Source: Calditrichota bacterium (lineage in GTDB: Bacteria; Electryoneota; RPQS01). Taken from it: 64,000 nucleotides of DNA. Under the pieces are notes generated by a model, which saw nothing but the letters and a program-made list of their open reading frames with translations, ran no database searches and was not told the origin of the DNA. Every line of letters begins with the position of its first letter. The stretch's first letter is position 1. The DNA is taken from positions 62,001 to 126,000 of the forward strand of contig JACJVZ010000002.1 in NCBI GenBank assembly GCA_020637445.1. Direction: 5' to 3'. Shown piece by piece: positions 50,220-59,026 of this stretch. The position numbers and the translations under genes were made by a program.

Positions 50220-51896
50220 ATGAAAGGGACCTTGTTTACACCGCGAATTCTATCTGCATTCAATCTTCTGAAGCGGGTGGGGTTCGCGGTTTTGGTGTGG
50301 GGGGGATACTTGACCACGCAAGCCCAGCCCTACGAACTGCAGTTTCTCTATGATGAAGTGTCGGATGAGCCGTGGCCGTATGGACAAAGGGTGTTGGCGC
50401 CATTAGGTGATCAAGATGGAGATGGGTTTGATGATATCCTAACCTGCGAGTGGGACGGGACGGGTTATAGCTACCATTTGAAAATCATCTATGGCGCGGC
50501 AGAACCCCCGTACGAATATCTAGCATTTGCTCACACCATGTTAGATACGTCAGCGCAGCAGTACTTCTGGCAACAACTTGAACCATACACTTCGTGTGGA
50601 GACTATAATGGGGATGGTCACACAGATATTATGGTCGAGTTAAGGCGTCATCCAGACGCACAATCTCGAATGTATCTCTATCTTGGCGGTCCGGCACTGT
50701 TTGACACGCTTTGGGATTGGGCGGCTTCGGATTTCACGGGACTAAAATCATTTGGAAACTATGGCGACTATAACGCAGACGGATACGACGACTTCATTTG
50801 CTCCACAGTCTCGGGGAGCACGAACCGCCGGTTCAGGTTTTACGAGAGTTTTTGGTTAACGCAGTCTCAGGAACCGACGTGGACGTACGGCTATGGCGAA
50901 ACGATTGATGAGCCGTATCCAAGCGGACCGGGGAACTACGGCGACATCAATGGCGATGGCGATCCGGACTTTACTTTCACGGGTACAGTGGATCTTGTCC
51001 CCAATGATCCGGTGGTGACGGATTCGATCTATCAGGATTTTTGGTTTGGTGGACCGGACGCCGACTCCATTCCAGGAATTCATTTGCGTTATTCAGGCCA
51101 GAGCAGTTGCGTTGCCGGGTTTGAGCCCATCGGCGATGTGAATGGAGATGGTATTGATGATTTGATAGGTCACACGCTTGTGCCGGGGCTTCACGGACCA
51201 ATTGCCACGGACAACCGCGTTTATTACGGCGGTGATCCACTTGATTTGGTGGGTGTGGACGTCATGTGGGAAACGCCGACTTTATATTTCATAGCCAGTG
51301 GTGCGCAGCTTCTTGGAGACATCAACGGCGACGGCTACGAAGACGTGGCCTTCAATCAAGGCAATCCACCGGACGGCGGTGGGATTCTGTATGTGTTCTT
51401 AGGTGGAAATCTGCCGCCAACCCGAGCTGCTTTCATCTTAGAAGGATACTGGGAAGGATTTCGCCTTGCACTGAATTTGTCCCGTGCCGGAGACTTCAAC
51501 GGCGATGGACTCGATGATTGGATGTTTACGAGCTCCCAAGATGCACCGCCGCCTGAAGGGTCTTACATGCGCCTTTCCATCGTCTCCGGCGATCCGGACT
51601 TCGGATTGGATGTTCCCACAGATCGTCCGTCCATTGCTCGGGAAATTGCTCTCTCCATCTTCCCCAACCCCTTTAATTCAACGCTTCGCATTTCTCTTGA
51701 CGCGCCGCTGCATGCTGATGTTTCGGTTTCGTTGTACGATTTGTTGGGGCGGGAGGTGGATGTGATTTACCGGGGTCGGCTCTCGTCTTCGACGATTTCT
51801 TATGTTGCGCCTGCTGGGCTTGCGAGTGGGGTTTATTTTGTGAGGGCGGAGAGTGGGGCGCAGGCGAGTTTGGTAAAGGTGGTGCTGCTGAAGTAG
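50220..51896 (+). CDS. Secreted FG-GAP/VCBS-repeat protein with type IX-like sorting domain
   Basis: A 558-residue protein with a long basic N-terminal region, a hydrophobic signal (about 20-35) and cleavage near TQAQ. Seven calcium-binding blocks of the form GD.NGDG.DD follow across about 60-440 (for example GDQDGDGFDD, GDYNGDGHTD, GDVNGDGIDD), giving an integrin-like beta-propeller. The C-terminal sorting domain has IFPNPFNSTLRI and GVYFVRA and ends KVVLLK. The ATG at 50220 coincides with the predicted transcription start; GTG 50277, at the beginning of the hydrophobic run, is an alternative start that would leave a normal leader. Role: extracellular binding, unspecified. Confidence 0.85.
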   Translation: MKGTLFTPRILSAFNLLKRVGFAVLVWGGYLTTQAQPYELQFLYDEVSDEPWPYGQRVLAPLGDQDGDGFDDILTCEWDGTGYSYHLKIIYGAAEPPYEYLAFAHTMLDTSAQQYFWQQLEPYTSCGDYNGDGHTDIMVELRRHPDAQSRMYLYLGGPALFDTLWDWAASDFTGLKSFGNYGDYNADGYDDFICSTVSGSTNRRFRFYESFWLTQSQEPTWTYGYGETIDEPYPSGPGNYGDINGDGDPDFTFTGTVDLVPNDPVVTDSIYQDFWFGGPDADSIPGIHLRYSGQSSCVAGFEPIGDVNGDGIDDLIGHTLVPGLHGPIATDNRVYYGGDPLDLVGVDVMWETPTLYFIASGAQLLGDINGDGYEDVAFNQGNPPDGGGILYVFLGGNLPPTRAAFILEGYWEGFRLALNLSRAGDFNGDGLDDWMFTSSQDAPPPEGSYMRLSIVSGDPDFGLDVPTDRPSIAREIALSIFPNPFNSTLRISLDAPLHADVSVSLYDLLGREVDVIYRGRLSSSTISYVAPAGLASGVYFVRAESGAQASLVKVVLLK

Positions 51897-52010
51897 GGGA
51901 TGGTTGCGGAACTCAGCCCCCCCTTAGAGCCTATCCCAAAACAAGGAAAAGACTCGCCGAGCGGAGATTTAGCGTAGCGGTTCCCCGCCGGAATCTAAAA
52001 AATCTCGATT

Positions 52011-52041
52011 TGCGGGGCAGGTGAAGACACCTGCCGCCGCA
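52011..52041. repeat. Hairpin repeat R5 (GGCAGGTG/CACCTGCC)
   Basis: Eight-base arms around AAGA, preceded by GCGG and followed by GCCGC. The second copy at 52202-52249 has GGCGGGTG/CACCCGCC, a two-sided change, and a longer insert carrying its own hairpin. Confidence 0.7.
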
Positions 52042-52164
52042 ATTCTTGAATCTCTCGCTATTTCAAGATAGGTTCTTAATCCCCACGTGAACGGGGGGAG
52101 ACCAGAGAGGTCCTTCACTTTGTTCAGGATGACGACGATCTTGGGCATCTCGATTTACCAATGC

Positions 52165-52188
52165 GGGCGGATTGCCATCCGCCCCTAC
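52165..52188. repeat. Hairpin repeat R1, copy 2
   Basis: Arms GGGCGGAT and ATCCGCCC around TGCC, followed by CTAC; identical core to the copies at 58994 and 61396. Confidence 0.75.
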
Positions 52189-52201
52189 GACATTTGTGGT
52201 G

Positions 52202-52249
52202 TGCGGGGCGGGTGAGTGTTTGTTAAACACTCGACACCCGCCGCCGCGA
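52202..52249. repeat. Hairpin repeat R5, copy 2, with nested hairpin
   Basis: Outer arms GGCGGGTG and CACCCGCC enclose GAGTGTTT and AAACACTC arms. The nested part is related to the GTGCTT/AAGCAC hairpins at 7560 and 63278. Confidence 0.65.
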
Positions 52250-52336
52250 TTGCAGTTTGACCCCCTTTTATCCCCCCGGAGGACCGGGGGGAAATGTTTG
52301 TTGAAACTGTGAGCTGAAATTTGTTTCTTGCGGGTT

Positions 52337-52368
52337 GCCATTGCGGGTCTGGAGACCCACAACGGCGA
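52337..52368. repeat. Hairpin repeat R2, copy 3
   Basis: GCCATTG, then GGGTCT-GG-AGACCC, then CAACGGC. A second, shortened copy (AGACCC to CAACGGCGA) follows at 52380-52398. Confidence 0.75.
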
Positions 52369-52455
52369 GCAACGGCGATTTTAGACCCACAACGGCGAGG
52401 TTTTTTTTCGGAACGGCGAGGGTTTTTGTAACATCAACATTTCTTTTGGCCTGAT

Positions 52456-53634
52456 TTGACGCGACGATTGCGGATTGAGCCGCTGCTTATCTTTTTGACC
52501 ATGCTGCCGGTGACGGGAGTGGTGCCGATATTGAAGACGTTCGTGATGGACGGATTCGGAGTGTCGGAGTTTTGGACGCATGTGTTTTTGGCGGCGAATA
52601 TGCTCGCGGCATTTTTGTTTGCCCCGATTGCCGGAAGTCTTGCGGACAAGTTCGGCATGCCGCGCGCGTTTATCTCGATTGCCGCGCTGCTCGACGGATT
52701 GTGTTTTGTGATTATGCCGCACGTGCCGGACTTTACGTCTTTGATGACTCTGCGGTTTATCGAAGGTGTGTTTCATATCGGGACGCTCTCGCTGCTGCTT
52801 GCAGTGGCCGGAGGTCGCAGTGGGAAACACGGGTCGTCGATGGGAGTGGTCGGTGCGGCGATCACGTTTGGCGTGGCACTGGGGTCGCCGATTGGAGGAT
52901 GGCTCGGATCACATTCTCCGATGTATTCTTTGACACTCGGGGGAATTTTGTTGTTCGTGGTGGCCATCGGAACTTTGTTTTTGGATGTGCCGCATGAAGG
53001 ACTGGCCCAACGGCAGCCGATTGGAAAAATTCTTAAGTTACTCACAGGCGAACCTAAATTGCGATTGCCGTATGTGTTCGCATTTCTGGACCGGTTTACG
53101 GTGGGATTTTTTGTGGCGTCGTTTCCGATTTTGGCGGCGACGAAATTTGAGTTTTCACCGGGACAGATCGGCGGACATATCGCGGCGTTTATGCTTACGA
53201 TGGGACTTCTGTGTCCATTTGTGGTGAAACTCTCGAAGAAATTCTCGCAGACTCAATTGTTGTTGTGGGGATCGCTGACTTACGGAGTTTTCTTTGCGTC
53301 GGTGGGATTTGTGGAGCCGCCGCTCTTGATTGTGTGGATGTTCCTGCTCGGCGCGGCGTCGGCGGTGATGTTTATTCCGACTTTGCAGCTTTCGGCGGGA
53401 TCGGCACCCTCGGGAAACATGGCTACGGCGATGGGTGGGTTTACCTCGGCGGGAGCATTCGGGTTTTTGATGGGGCCGATCATTTCGGGGGCTTTGCTGG
53501 CCGTGCTTGCCCGGACTTACGAAATCACCGTTTCCTACGGATTTGTCTTGTTTTTCGGGGGATTTTTGGAGGTTGTGGTGGCAGGTTTTCTTTTGATTAG
53601 AGGACTCGTGACCGTCAGATCGACGGCCAGATAG
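52456..53634 (+). CDS. MFS transporter
   Basis: A 392-residue membrane protein with about 12 hydrophobic helices and the MFS loop between helices 2 and 3 (GSLADKFGMPRAF, compare G-x-L-x-D-r-x-G-r). Basic residues cluster on the cytosolic side. The frame opens at TTG 52456, immediately after the repeat-rich intergenic region, and no ribosome site is visible; TTG 52468 is an alternative. Substrate unknown; a multidrug or metabolite exporter is the most common role for this type. Confidence 0.83.
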   Translation: MTRRLRIEPLLIFLTMLPVTGVVPILKTFVMDGFGVSEFWTHVFLAANMLAAFLFAPIAGSLADKFGMPRAFISIAALLDGLCFVIMPHVPDFTSLMTLRFIEGVFHIGTLSLLLAVAGGRSGKHGSSMGVVGAAITFGVALGSPIGGWLGSHSPMYSLTLGGILLFVVAIGTLFLDVPHEGLAQRQPIGKILKLLTGEPKLRLPYVFAFLDRFTVGFFVASFPILAATKFEFSPGQIGGHIAAFMLTMGLLCPFVVKLSKKFSQTQLLLWGSLTYGVFFASVGFVEPPLLIVWMFLLGAASAVMFIPTLQLSAGSAPSGNMATAMGGFTSAGAFGFLMGPIISGALLAVLARTYEITVSYGFVLFFGGFLEVVVAGFLLIRGLVTVRSTAR

Positions 53635-53695
53635 GCTTGCAGGTGTTGCCAGTCGGCAACTTAGGTCACACAAACTCTGCTAACTCACTATGTTT

Positions 53696-53722
53696 ACGGG
53701 CTGTCATGGCCCGTCTTTTTTT
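53696..53722 (+). terminator. Terminator of the MFS transporter gene
   Basis: Arms ACGGGC (53696-53701) and GCCCGT (53709-53714) followed by C and seven T. Confidence 0.8.
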
Positions 53723-53755
53723 ATGGCTAACTTCAGGAATTTGAGTAGCTAAGAG

Positions 53756-53784
53756 TTGACTTTTCAGATGATATGTTCTAAATT
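53756..53784 (+). promoter_or_regulatory. Promoter of the secreted Cys-rich fibronectin-repeat gene
   Basis: TTGACT (53756-53761), 17-base spacer, TAAATT (53779-53784); leader about 38 bases. Confidence 0.55.
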
Positions 53785-53828
53785 AGCGCATTATCCTCAT
53801 AGCATGTTTTGTCAAACAGGAGTTCGAG

Positions 53829-56015
53829 ATGCGTCTAAGATTTGCTTTGTTAATAGTTTGCATGGTGCTGGTGGCGACGGCTGCGAAGGCGCAGTTTCAG
53901 GCCATTTTGATCAATGAAACCCAGCCCCTGCTTCAGTCCTGCGTGGACGGCACCCCGATTCCCGACGGTGCGACCATCCAAATTTTCTGGGACTCGCTGG
54001 GCAACGGTGTCACCGATGACGACCGCCAGCCGATTGAAGGCCCGGGCTTTCACCAAGTAAGTTTCAATCAGTTTGCTCTCAACGGCGTTGAACTCGGCAT
54101 TGGACCGGGCTTGTTTGGCACAGACCCTGAGTTTGCAATGTTCAACGGCATTCCCAGTCCCGATGACAACACTGGCCATCCGCTTTACTGGTTGCGTGTT
54201 TGTGTGGATGATTCCGGAATTTTCTGGCGCAGCGATACATTCCGCGTTCACAGCGGACTCGACCAGTATTTCTTCGGTACGGGTCCGGGACAAATTCCGT
54301 TCACGTGTGAAACCGGCGTGTGCGGCGGCTGTCAATCTCCGAGCGATGTCACCAACCTTGCGGCGTCCACGACTTACTGCGACTCAATCGTGGTAACGTG
54401 GAGTCACGATATGGATAACATCTCCGGCTATCGTATTTTGATCGACGGAACGGGACAGTATGTTTGGGTGCAAAACCCGGCCACGCCGCGGTATGTCGAC
54501 CTGACCAGCATTGGCGGTCAGGACCATACGTACCGTCTGCGGGCTTATCGTATCTGTGATACGGATACCGCATACTCGGCGACTCCGATTACCACAACGG
54601 GCCGCAAGCTGGTGTCTCCGCCGATGGCTTTGAACATGACCGCGTCGGATACGCTGTGCAACGTCGTGAATGTTCGCTGGACGGACAACACGGTACAGGG
54701 ACTCGACTCGTTCCGTGTCTATCGTGACGGTGTTCGAATCGGCGCGGACAGCCGTCATACGACCGGCTACAACTTCCTGTTCCTTGACACGACCGTCGTG
54801 CCGGGCGTCACCTACCAGTACTGCGTGCGCGGCTATTCCGTCGCTTGCAGCACCGGTGCGGCGTCTTGCGACAACGGTATTGCGACGAGTTCCCCGGTGT
54901 GCACCGTCAGCAACGTGACGGTTGAAGGCACGTGCGACTCGGTTTGCATTTCGTGGTCGGCAGACTGCGACGAAGCGACGGGTTACCGTGTGCTCCGTAA
55001 CGGCGCACTGGTGGGAACGGTCACCAATAACAACACGGAATTTTCATTCTGCCACCAACCGGGCGCGGGTTCGGTGGGTGTGTACCAGATTCAGCCGGTG
55101 AACGCGTGCGGCAACGGCACGGCTCAACCTGATCCAGGTGTTTCCGGTTCGAGACTTTCGGCTCCGAATTCGGTGCAGGGCATCGTTGCTTCAGATACGT
55201 TGTGCGACATGGTTTGCATTACGTGGAACAGAATGTCGAATATTGACTCGTTCCAGATTCGTCAAGAAACGACCCGTATCGGTGTCGTGATCACGACGGG
55301 CAACGACACGACGTTCTGCTTTGACGGTGCTGTTGCCGGAGAAACGCACACGTACACCGTGGTTGCTTACAACGAATGCGGCGCGGGCGCCGTGGCCGCG
55401 GGCAACCCGGGAACTCGCCGTGCACCGGGAACGGGCACAGCGTCGTTTGCGTTGGTGACTGCCGGTCCGCCGGATTGGACTTACTCAATGACCGTGAACA
55501 GCGGCTGTTTGAACACTGTTGTCATTCGTGACTTCTGCGAAAATACGACGGCGACGGCTCCGACCGGCTGGACGGTCAACGTTACCGACGATTCGATTAT
55601 CTTCACGTCGACGGAAGCCTATGGCGCCATGGAAACCGTGAGCGGATTCCAACTGCACCACCCGACTTGTGACGGTGACGGTCGTTGGTCAAGCGGTCAG
55701 TCGGACGGCACGATTCGCGGACCGCTGCCGGTTGGAAACAACGCTCTGCTGCCGACGGAATACAGCGTGAACGTGTATCCGAATCCGTTCAACCCGCTGA
55801 CGAACTTCAAGATTGCCGTTCCGCAAGCCGCGGAGACGCGAATTGTGGTGTTCAACGTGATGGGTCAGGTCGTGCGTGATATGAATCTCGGTCGTTTGCA
55901 AGCCGGATATCACACGGTGCAATTCGGCGGCGCCGAACTGCCTTCGGGTATGTACTTCGCTCGTATTCAGGCCGGAAACTTCCATTCGACACACAAGTTG
56001 ATGTTGCTGAAGTAA
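53829..56015 (+). CDS. Secreted fibronectin type III-like repeat protein with type IX-like sorting domain
   Basis: ATG 53829 follows AGGAG. The 728-residue protein has a signal peptide (about 1-21, cleavage near AKA), an N-terminal beta domain with VDGTPIPDGATIQIFWDSLG (about 25-155), then four fibronectin-like repeats (about 170-540), each opening with a C-x-x-V-x-[VI]-x-W strand such as YCDSIVVTWS, LCNVVNVRW, TCDSVCISW and LCDMVCITW. The extra cysteines at the same place in each repeat suggest intra-domain disulphides. The C-terminal sorting domain has VYPNPFNPLTNF and GMYFARI and ends KLMLLK. Surface or extracellular binding is inferred. Confidence 0.85.
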   Translation: MRLRFALLIVCMVLVATAAKAQFQAILINETQPLLQSCVDGTPIPDGATIQIFWDSLGNGVTDDDRQPIEGPGFHQVSFNQFALNGVELGIGPGLFGTDPEFAMFNGIPSPDDNTGHPLYWLRVCVDDSGIFWRSDTFRVHSGLDQYFFGTGPGQIPFTCETGVCGGCQSPSDVTNLAASTTYCDSIVVTWSHDMDNISGYRILIDGTGQYVWVQNPATPRYVDLTSIGGQDHTYRLRAYRICDTDTAYSATPITTTGRKLVSPPMALNMTASDTLCNVVNVRWTDNTVQGLDSFRVYRDGVRIGADSRHTTGYNFLFLDTTVVPGVTYQYCVRGYSVACSTGAASCDNGIATSSPVCTVSNVTVEGTCDSVCISWSADCDEATGYRVLRNGALVGTVTNNNTEFSFCHQPGAGSVGVYQIQPVNACGNGTAQPDPGVSGSRLSAPNSVQGIVASDTLCDMVCITWNRMSNIDSFQIRQETTRIGVVITTGNDTTFCFDGAVAGETHTYTVVAYNECGAGAVAAGNPGTRRAPGTGTASFALVTAGPPDWTYSMTVNSGCLNTVVIRDFCENTTATAPTGWTVNVTDDSIIFTSTEAYGAMETVSGFQLHHPTCDGDGRWSSGQSDGTIRGPLPVGNNALLPTEYSVNVYPNPFNPLTNFKIAVPQAAETRIVVFNVMGQVVRDMNLGRLQAGYHTVQFGGAELPSGMYFARIQAGNFHSTHKLMLLK

Positions 56016-56106
56016 CCAGCGTAGACGCTGGACCCAATGTGCCAGCAGCCATTGAGGGTCTGGAGACCCGCAACGGCGATGTAAGCACCTCTTGCGCTGA
56101 CGCAGG
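56016..56106. repeat. Composite of hairpin repeats R4, R2 and the AAGCAC module
   Basis: R4 (56016-56040) begins directly after the stop codon, R2 follows (56048-56079), then AAGCAC and TTGCGCTGACGCAGG (56084-56106). The order R4-R2-AAGCAC is unique in the window although each module recurs elsewhere. Confidence 0.75.
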
Positions 56107-56129
56107 GGCCAAGTCGGTTGGTAAATATG

Positions 56130-56166
56130 AAGCGGGGCGAATCATTTGGTTCGCCCCGCTTTTTTG
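56130..56166. terminator. Bidirectional terminator between convergent secreted-protein genes
   Basis: Twelve-base perfect arms AAGCGGGGCGAA (56130-56141) and TTCGCCCCGCTT (56150-56161), eight-base loop, then T-run. A close copy lies at 58313-58344. Confidence 0.85.
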
Positions 56167-56187
56167 TGTTTAATACTGTAGCGCGTT

Positions 56188-57984
56188 TTACTTTATCAGG
56201 ATCAATTTCTGCGTTATTGTGCGGCCGGGCGAATCGAGTCTTGCGATGTACACACCGGATGGATAGGCACTGCCGTCAAAGGAGACGGCATGAGTGCCGG
56301 CAGGATAGTATTGACTCACAAGAGTTGACAGTCTTTGTCCAATCAGAGTGTAAATGGAGAGTTTGATCTCTGCGGCCTTAGGCAAATCAAACGCGATGGT
56401 CGCCTCGGGATTGAACGGGTTAGGATAAATGCTAAGTGTGAAATTGGCAGGTGCGATGTTATGCGAATCGCCGGCATCGCCGGGGATTTCCATCGTGAAC
56501 GAGCCTTGGCCGTTGCTGGACTCAACAGTATCTCCCATTGCAGCTGCTTTTACTGACCAGAAGAATTCGTGAGAATCGTCCAGCGAATTTAGTGGAATAG
56601 AAATTTCTACGGTGATCGTGGTGTCAGTGACGACTGCGTCTGTTGGATCAATAGCCATATATGTGGGAGATTCCACATGGAAGATGTACGAAATCGCGTC
56701 GCCATTCGGATCCGTTGATTGATTCCATACGAATTCAATGGTTGGATTTCCTGGTGACCAGATCAACTCGCTGTTGTCTTCCGGCATGAGTCGCTCAAAC
56801 GGTTGCGGTGGCGCGGGTGAAGGGTCAGGACTTGTGCGCACCACCCAGACATCATTGTTTCCTGCTCCAAAAGAACTGGTTATGCCAGCGAAAATGAATC
56901 CGAAATCATCTGTTTGGTGAATTGCCTCGCCGAAGTCTGCTCCACCTACTCCCCCAAAAGTAAGGCTCCACAGGCTGTCTCCCATTGCACTAACCTTTAC
57001 CATCCAGAAGTCGAACCCGCCGATCCCAAAACTTGCAGTGTGGCCGCCCAAGACGTAGCCGCCGTCCACCGTCTGAATGAGTGAACGGCATTCATCCCAT
57101 TGACTGCCACCGAATGTTCTTGTCCAAAGTGTATCGGCATTGCTGTCTGTTCTGATCATTCTAAAGTCACGAATCGTACCGTCCGTATAGTTCCAACCCG
57201 CCAACGCGAAACCACCGTCTGCGGTTTGAATGACATCCTTGCACTCTTCTGGTCCCGTGCCGCCGTACGCTCGGCTCCAGAGACTGTCACCAGTCCCATT
57301 CGTTTTTACCAGCCAAAAATCCGTGGCGTCTGCAGCGAACGTGGATGTTTTACCCCCTAACGCGAAGCCCCCGTCCGCCGTTTGCTCAACAGCGTAGCAA
57401 ACTTCCGTCAGACTGCCGCCAAACGTCTTGCTCCACATGCTGTCACCAGTTGAATTAACTTTCACTATCCAAAAGTCCTCTGAGCCAGAACCGAAACTTG
57501 CAGATGAACCGCAAAGCAAATAGCCTCCGTCTGTCGTTTGGATCACATCCGTTCCTTCGTCATCGTTTGCTCCACCAAACGTGCGTGACCAGAGGCTGTC
57601 GCCATTCTCGTTTGTTTTGACAATCCAGAAGTCGCGGCCGCCCGCCCCATAGGAATCGGTCATGCCTGCTAAGATGACACCGCCATCGGACGTGAGCGCA
57701 GCAGACTCAAAGAACTCATCGCCACTTCCGCCGTACGTGCGGCTCCACAGGCTGTCACCGTTCGCGGAAGTTTTGACCAGCCAGAAATCGTAGTTGCCTC
57801 CGGCCGAGAAACTTGAAGCGTGTCCGGCAATGAAGTAGCCGCCATCAGGTGATTGCTCGACAAAGCCCGCCGCATCTTGATTTCCGCCTCCAAAAGTGCG
57901 GCTCCAGAGGGAGTCCGGTTGTGACCATGCAGTTGAACTCAGCAACAGACAACTGCAAATAAGTAGAGATTTACTATAAAGCAT
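56188..57984 (-). CDS. Secreted SLWSRTFGG-repeat (propeller-like) protein with type IX-like sorting domain
   Basis: ATG 57984 has GGAGAG upstream and a signal peptide (about 1-20, cleavage near WSQ). The 598-residue protein has seven repeats of about 50 residues (about 22-380), each containing a variant of GDSLWSRTFGG, then DGGY.LAG..SSFGAG and FW.VK, which suggests a seven-bladed propeller. An Ig-like domain (about 400-500) and the sorting domain with IYPNPFNPEATI and GVYIARL, ending KLILIK, complete it. No enzymatic motif was recognised. Confidence 0.85.
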   Translation of the reverse strand: MLYSKSLLICSCLLLSSTAWSQPDSLWSRTFGGGNQDAAGFVEQSPDGGYFIAGHASSFSAGGNYDFWLVKTSANGDSLWSRTYGGSGDEFFESAALTSDGGVILAGMTDSYGAGGRDFWIVKTNENGDSLWSRTFGGANDDEGTDVIQTTDGGYLLCGSSASFGSGSEDFWIVKVNSTGDSMWSKTFGGSLTEVCYAVEQTADGGFALGGKTSTFAADATDFWLVKTNGTGDSLWSRAYGGTGPEECKDVIQTADGGFALAGWNYTDGTIRDFRMIRTDSNADTLWTRTFGGSQWDECRSLIQTVDGGYVLGGHTASFGIGGFDFWMVKVSAMGDSLWSLTFGGVGGADFGEAIHQTDDFGFIFAGITSSFGAGNNDVWVVRTSPDPSPAPPQPFERLMPEDNSELIWSPGNPTIEFVWNQSTDPNGDAISYIFHVESPTYMAIDPTDAVVTDTTITVEISIPLNSLDDSHEFFWSVKAAAMGDTVESSNGQGSFTMEIPGDAGDSHNIAPANFTLSIYPNPFNPEATIAFDLPKAAEIKLSIYTLIGQRLSTLVSQYYPAGTHAVSFDGSAYPSGVYIARLDSPGRTITQKLILIK

Positions 57985-58404
57985 AATACTCTCCGGCAAT
58001 TTGCTAAAGTTTAGAAACGTGCCAATACTGCGTCATTGAATAACACGAGCGAATCCCCTTGCATTTGAAAGCAGAGAATTCGCTCGAATAAGTTGGCATT
58101 CTTGACTTCATGCGCACATGCGCAGCGGAAGTTTATCTCTGCCGTGTAATATCATAACTTGTTAAAGAGTCAAAAGCAAATTGGCTTCTTGCGACATCGC
58201 AGTTGTGAAACACGACAGAGTATTATGCTATCATTGCTTAGAATGTGACCTCAGTTATCCGAATGAAGATGAAAATTATTTTTGACTCCGACTTGTCCTC
58301 TTGCAACGCAATCGGGGCGAACCAGGTGGTTCGCCCCGCTTTTTGTTCTGCAATCGACGGCCGGAGGCCGACGGTAGTATTATTACGCACAACGGCAGTA
58401 TCTA
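57985..58404. other. Intergenic region with one orphan plus-strand terminator
   Basis: No gene is supported. A strong terminator-like hairpin (58313-58344) faces the plus strand although no plus-strand gene precedes it. A GCGAAT-rich inverted pair (CGAGCGAAT near 58044 and ATTCGCTCG near 58078) lies further left. Confidence 0.5.
58313..58344 (+). terminator. Orphan terminator-like hairpin
   Basis: Eleven-base arms CGGGGCGAACC (58313-58323) and GGTTCGCCCCG (58328-58338), then CTTTTT. It is a near copy of the terminator at 56130. Confidence 0.7.
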
Positions 58405-58908
58405 TTACTTGCGCTTGTAGTGCATTTCCATGGTTTTCTTTTCTTGCGCGGTGCCGGGGAATATCCATGCCTGATACATGAACTCGTTTTCGTTCAAGTA
58501 TGTGTACATGTGGCGAGTCGGAACATCGCGCATATTCATTCCGGGGCTGTCCATCGCGCCTTCGAAAACTATTTTCTTTCCGCCGTCCTGCTCTTTTCCC
58601 CAAAGTGTGAAAAGTCCCGTGGACATGTTGTCATTCCACGTGAACCAATAACGCTGGGTGAAGTTGTCGTAGCCCATCATGCCCGCGCCTTCGAAGGGCA
58701 TACCTTGATAGTCCATGGTGAAACGCTGCAGTTGTACGCGGCCGCCGAGAATCATTTCCATCTTAACGTCGCCTGACATAGTCTTGCCGCCTTCGTCCAT
58801 GGCAACGGAATACTCGCCGCATTCTTTTGCCATTCTTTCATGCTGCGCACCGGGCGTGGCATTCTTCATCCAGTTTTCCATCATCTCTTGCTGAGTCATT
58901 TCTGCCAT
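58405..58908 (-). CDS. DUF1579 family protein without signal peptide
   Basis: A 167-residue protein starting at ATG 58908 after AGGAG. It matches the DUF1579 pattern shared with its two neighbours: ENWMKNATPGAQHERMAKECGEY, MEMILGGRVQLQRF, GMPFEGAGMMGYDNFTQRYW, and a C-terminal MEMHYKRK. Unlike the neighbours it begins MAEMTQQEMMENW without a signal peptide and so should be cytosolic. Function of the family is unknown. Confidence 0.85.
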   Translation of the reverse strand: MAEMTQQEMMENWMKNATPGAQHERMAKECGEYSVAMDEGGKTMSGDVKMEMILGGRVQLQRFTMDYQGMPFEGAGMMGYDNFTQRYWFTWNDNMSTGLFTLWGKEQDGGKKIVFEGAMDSPGMNMRDVPTRHMYTYLNENEFMYQAWIFPGTAQEKKTMEMHYKRK

Positions 58909-58993
58909 CGTTCTTTCTCCTATTTGAAGATATGTTCAGATTGTGTTGAAAAAGAACGGCAGTTTGTGCTGCCGCTCTATTCGTGCTACTCGC

Positions 58994-59017
58994 GGGCGGA
59001 TTGCCATCCGCCCCTAC
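58994..59017. repeat. Hairpin repeat R1, copy 3
   Basis: GGGCGGAT/ATCCGCCC arms around TGCC plus CTAC, nine bases beyond the stop of the gene at 59027. Confidence 0.75.
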
Positions 59018-59026
59018 AACGTACGG

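Larger units (their letters stand above)
51897..52455. other. Intergenic mosaic of hairpin repeats
   Basis: A 559-base gap packed with repeat modules that recur elsewhere: R3 in reverse (51954-51995), a GGCAGGTG/CACCTGCC hairpin (52011-52041), the TCCTTCACT-TGTTCAGGATGAC element (52105-52133), R1 (52165-52188), a second GGCGGGTG/CACCCGCC hairpin with a nested GTGTTT/AAACAC hairpin (52202-52249), a CCCCCCGG/CCGGGGGG hairpin (about 52272-52291), R2 (52337-52368) and a partial R2 (52380-52398). No gene is supported. Confidence 0.75.
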
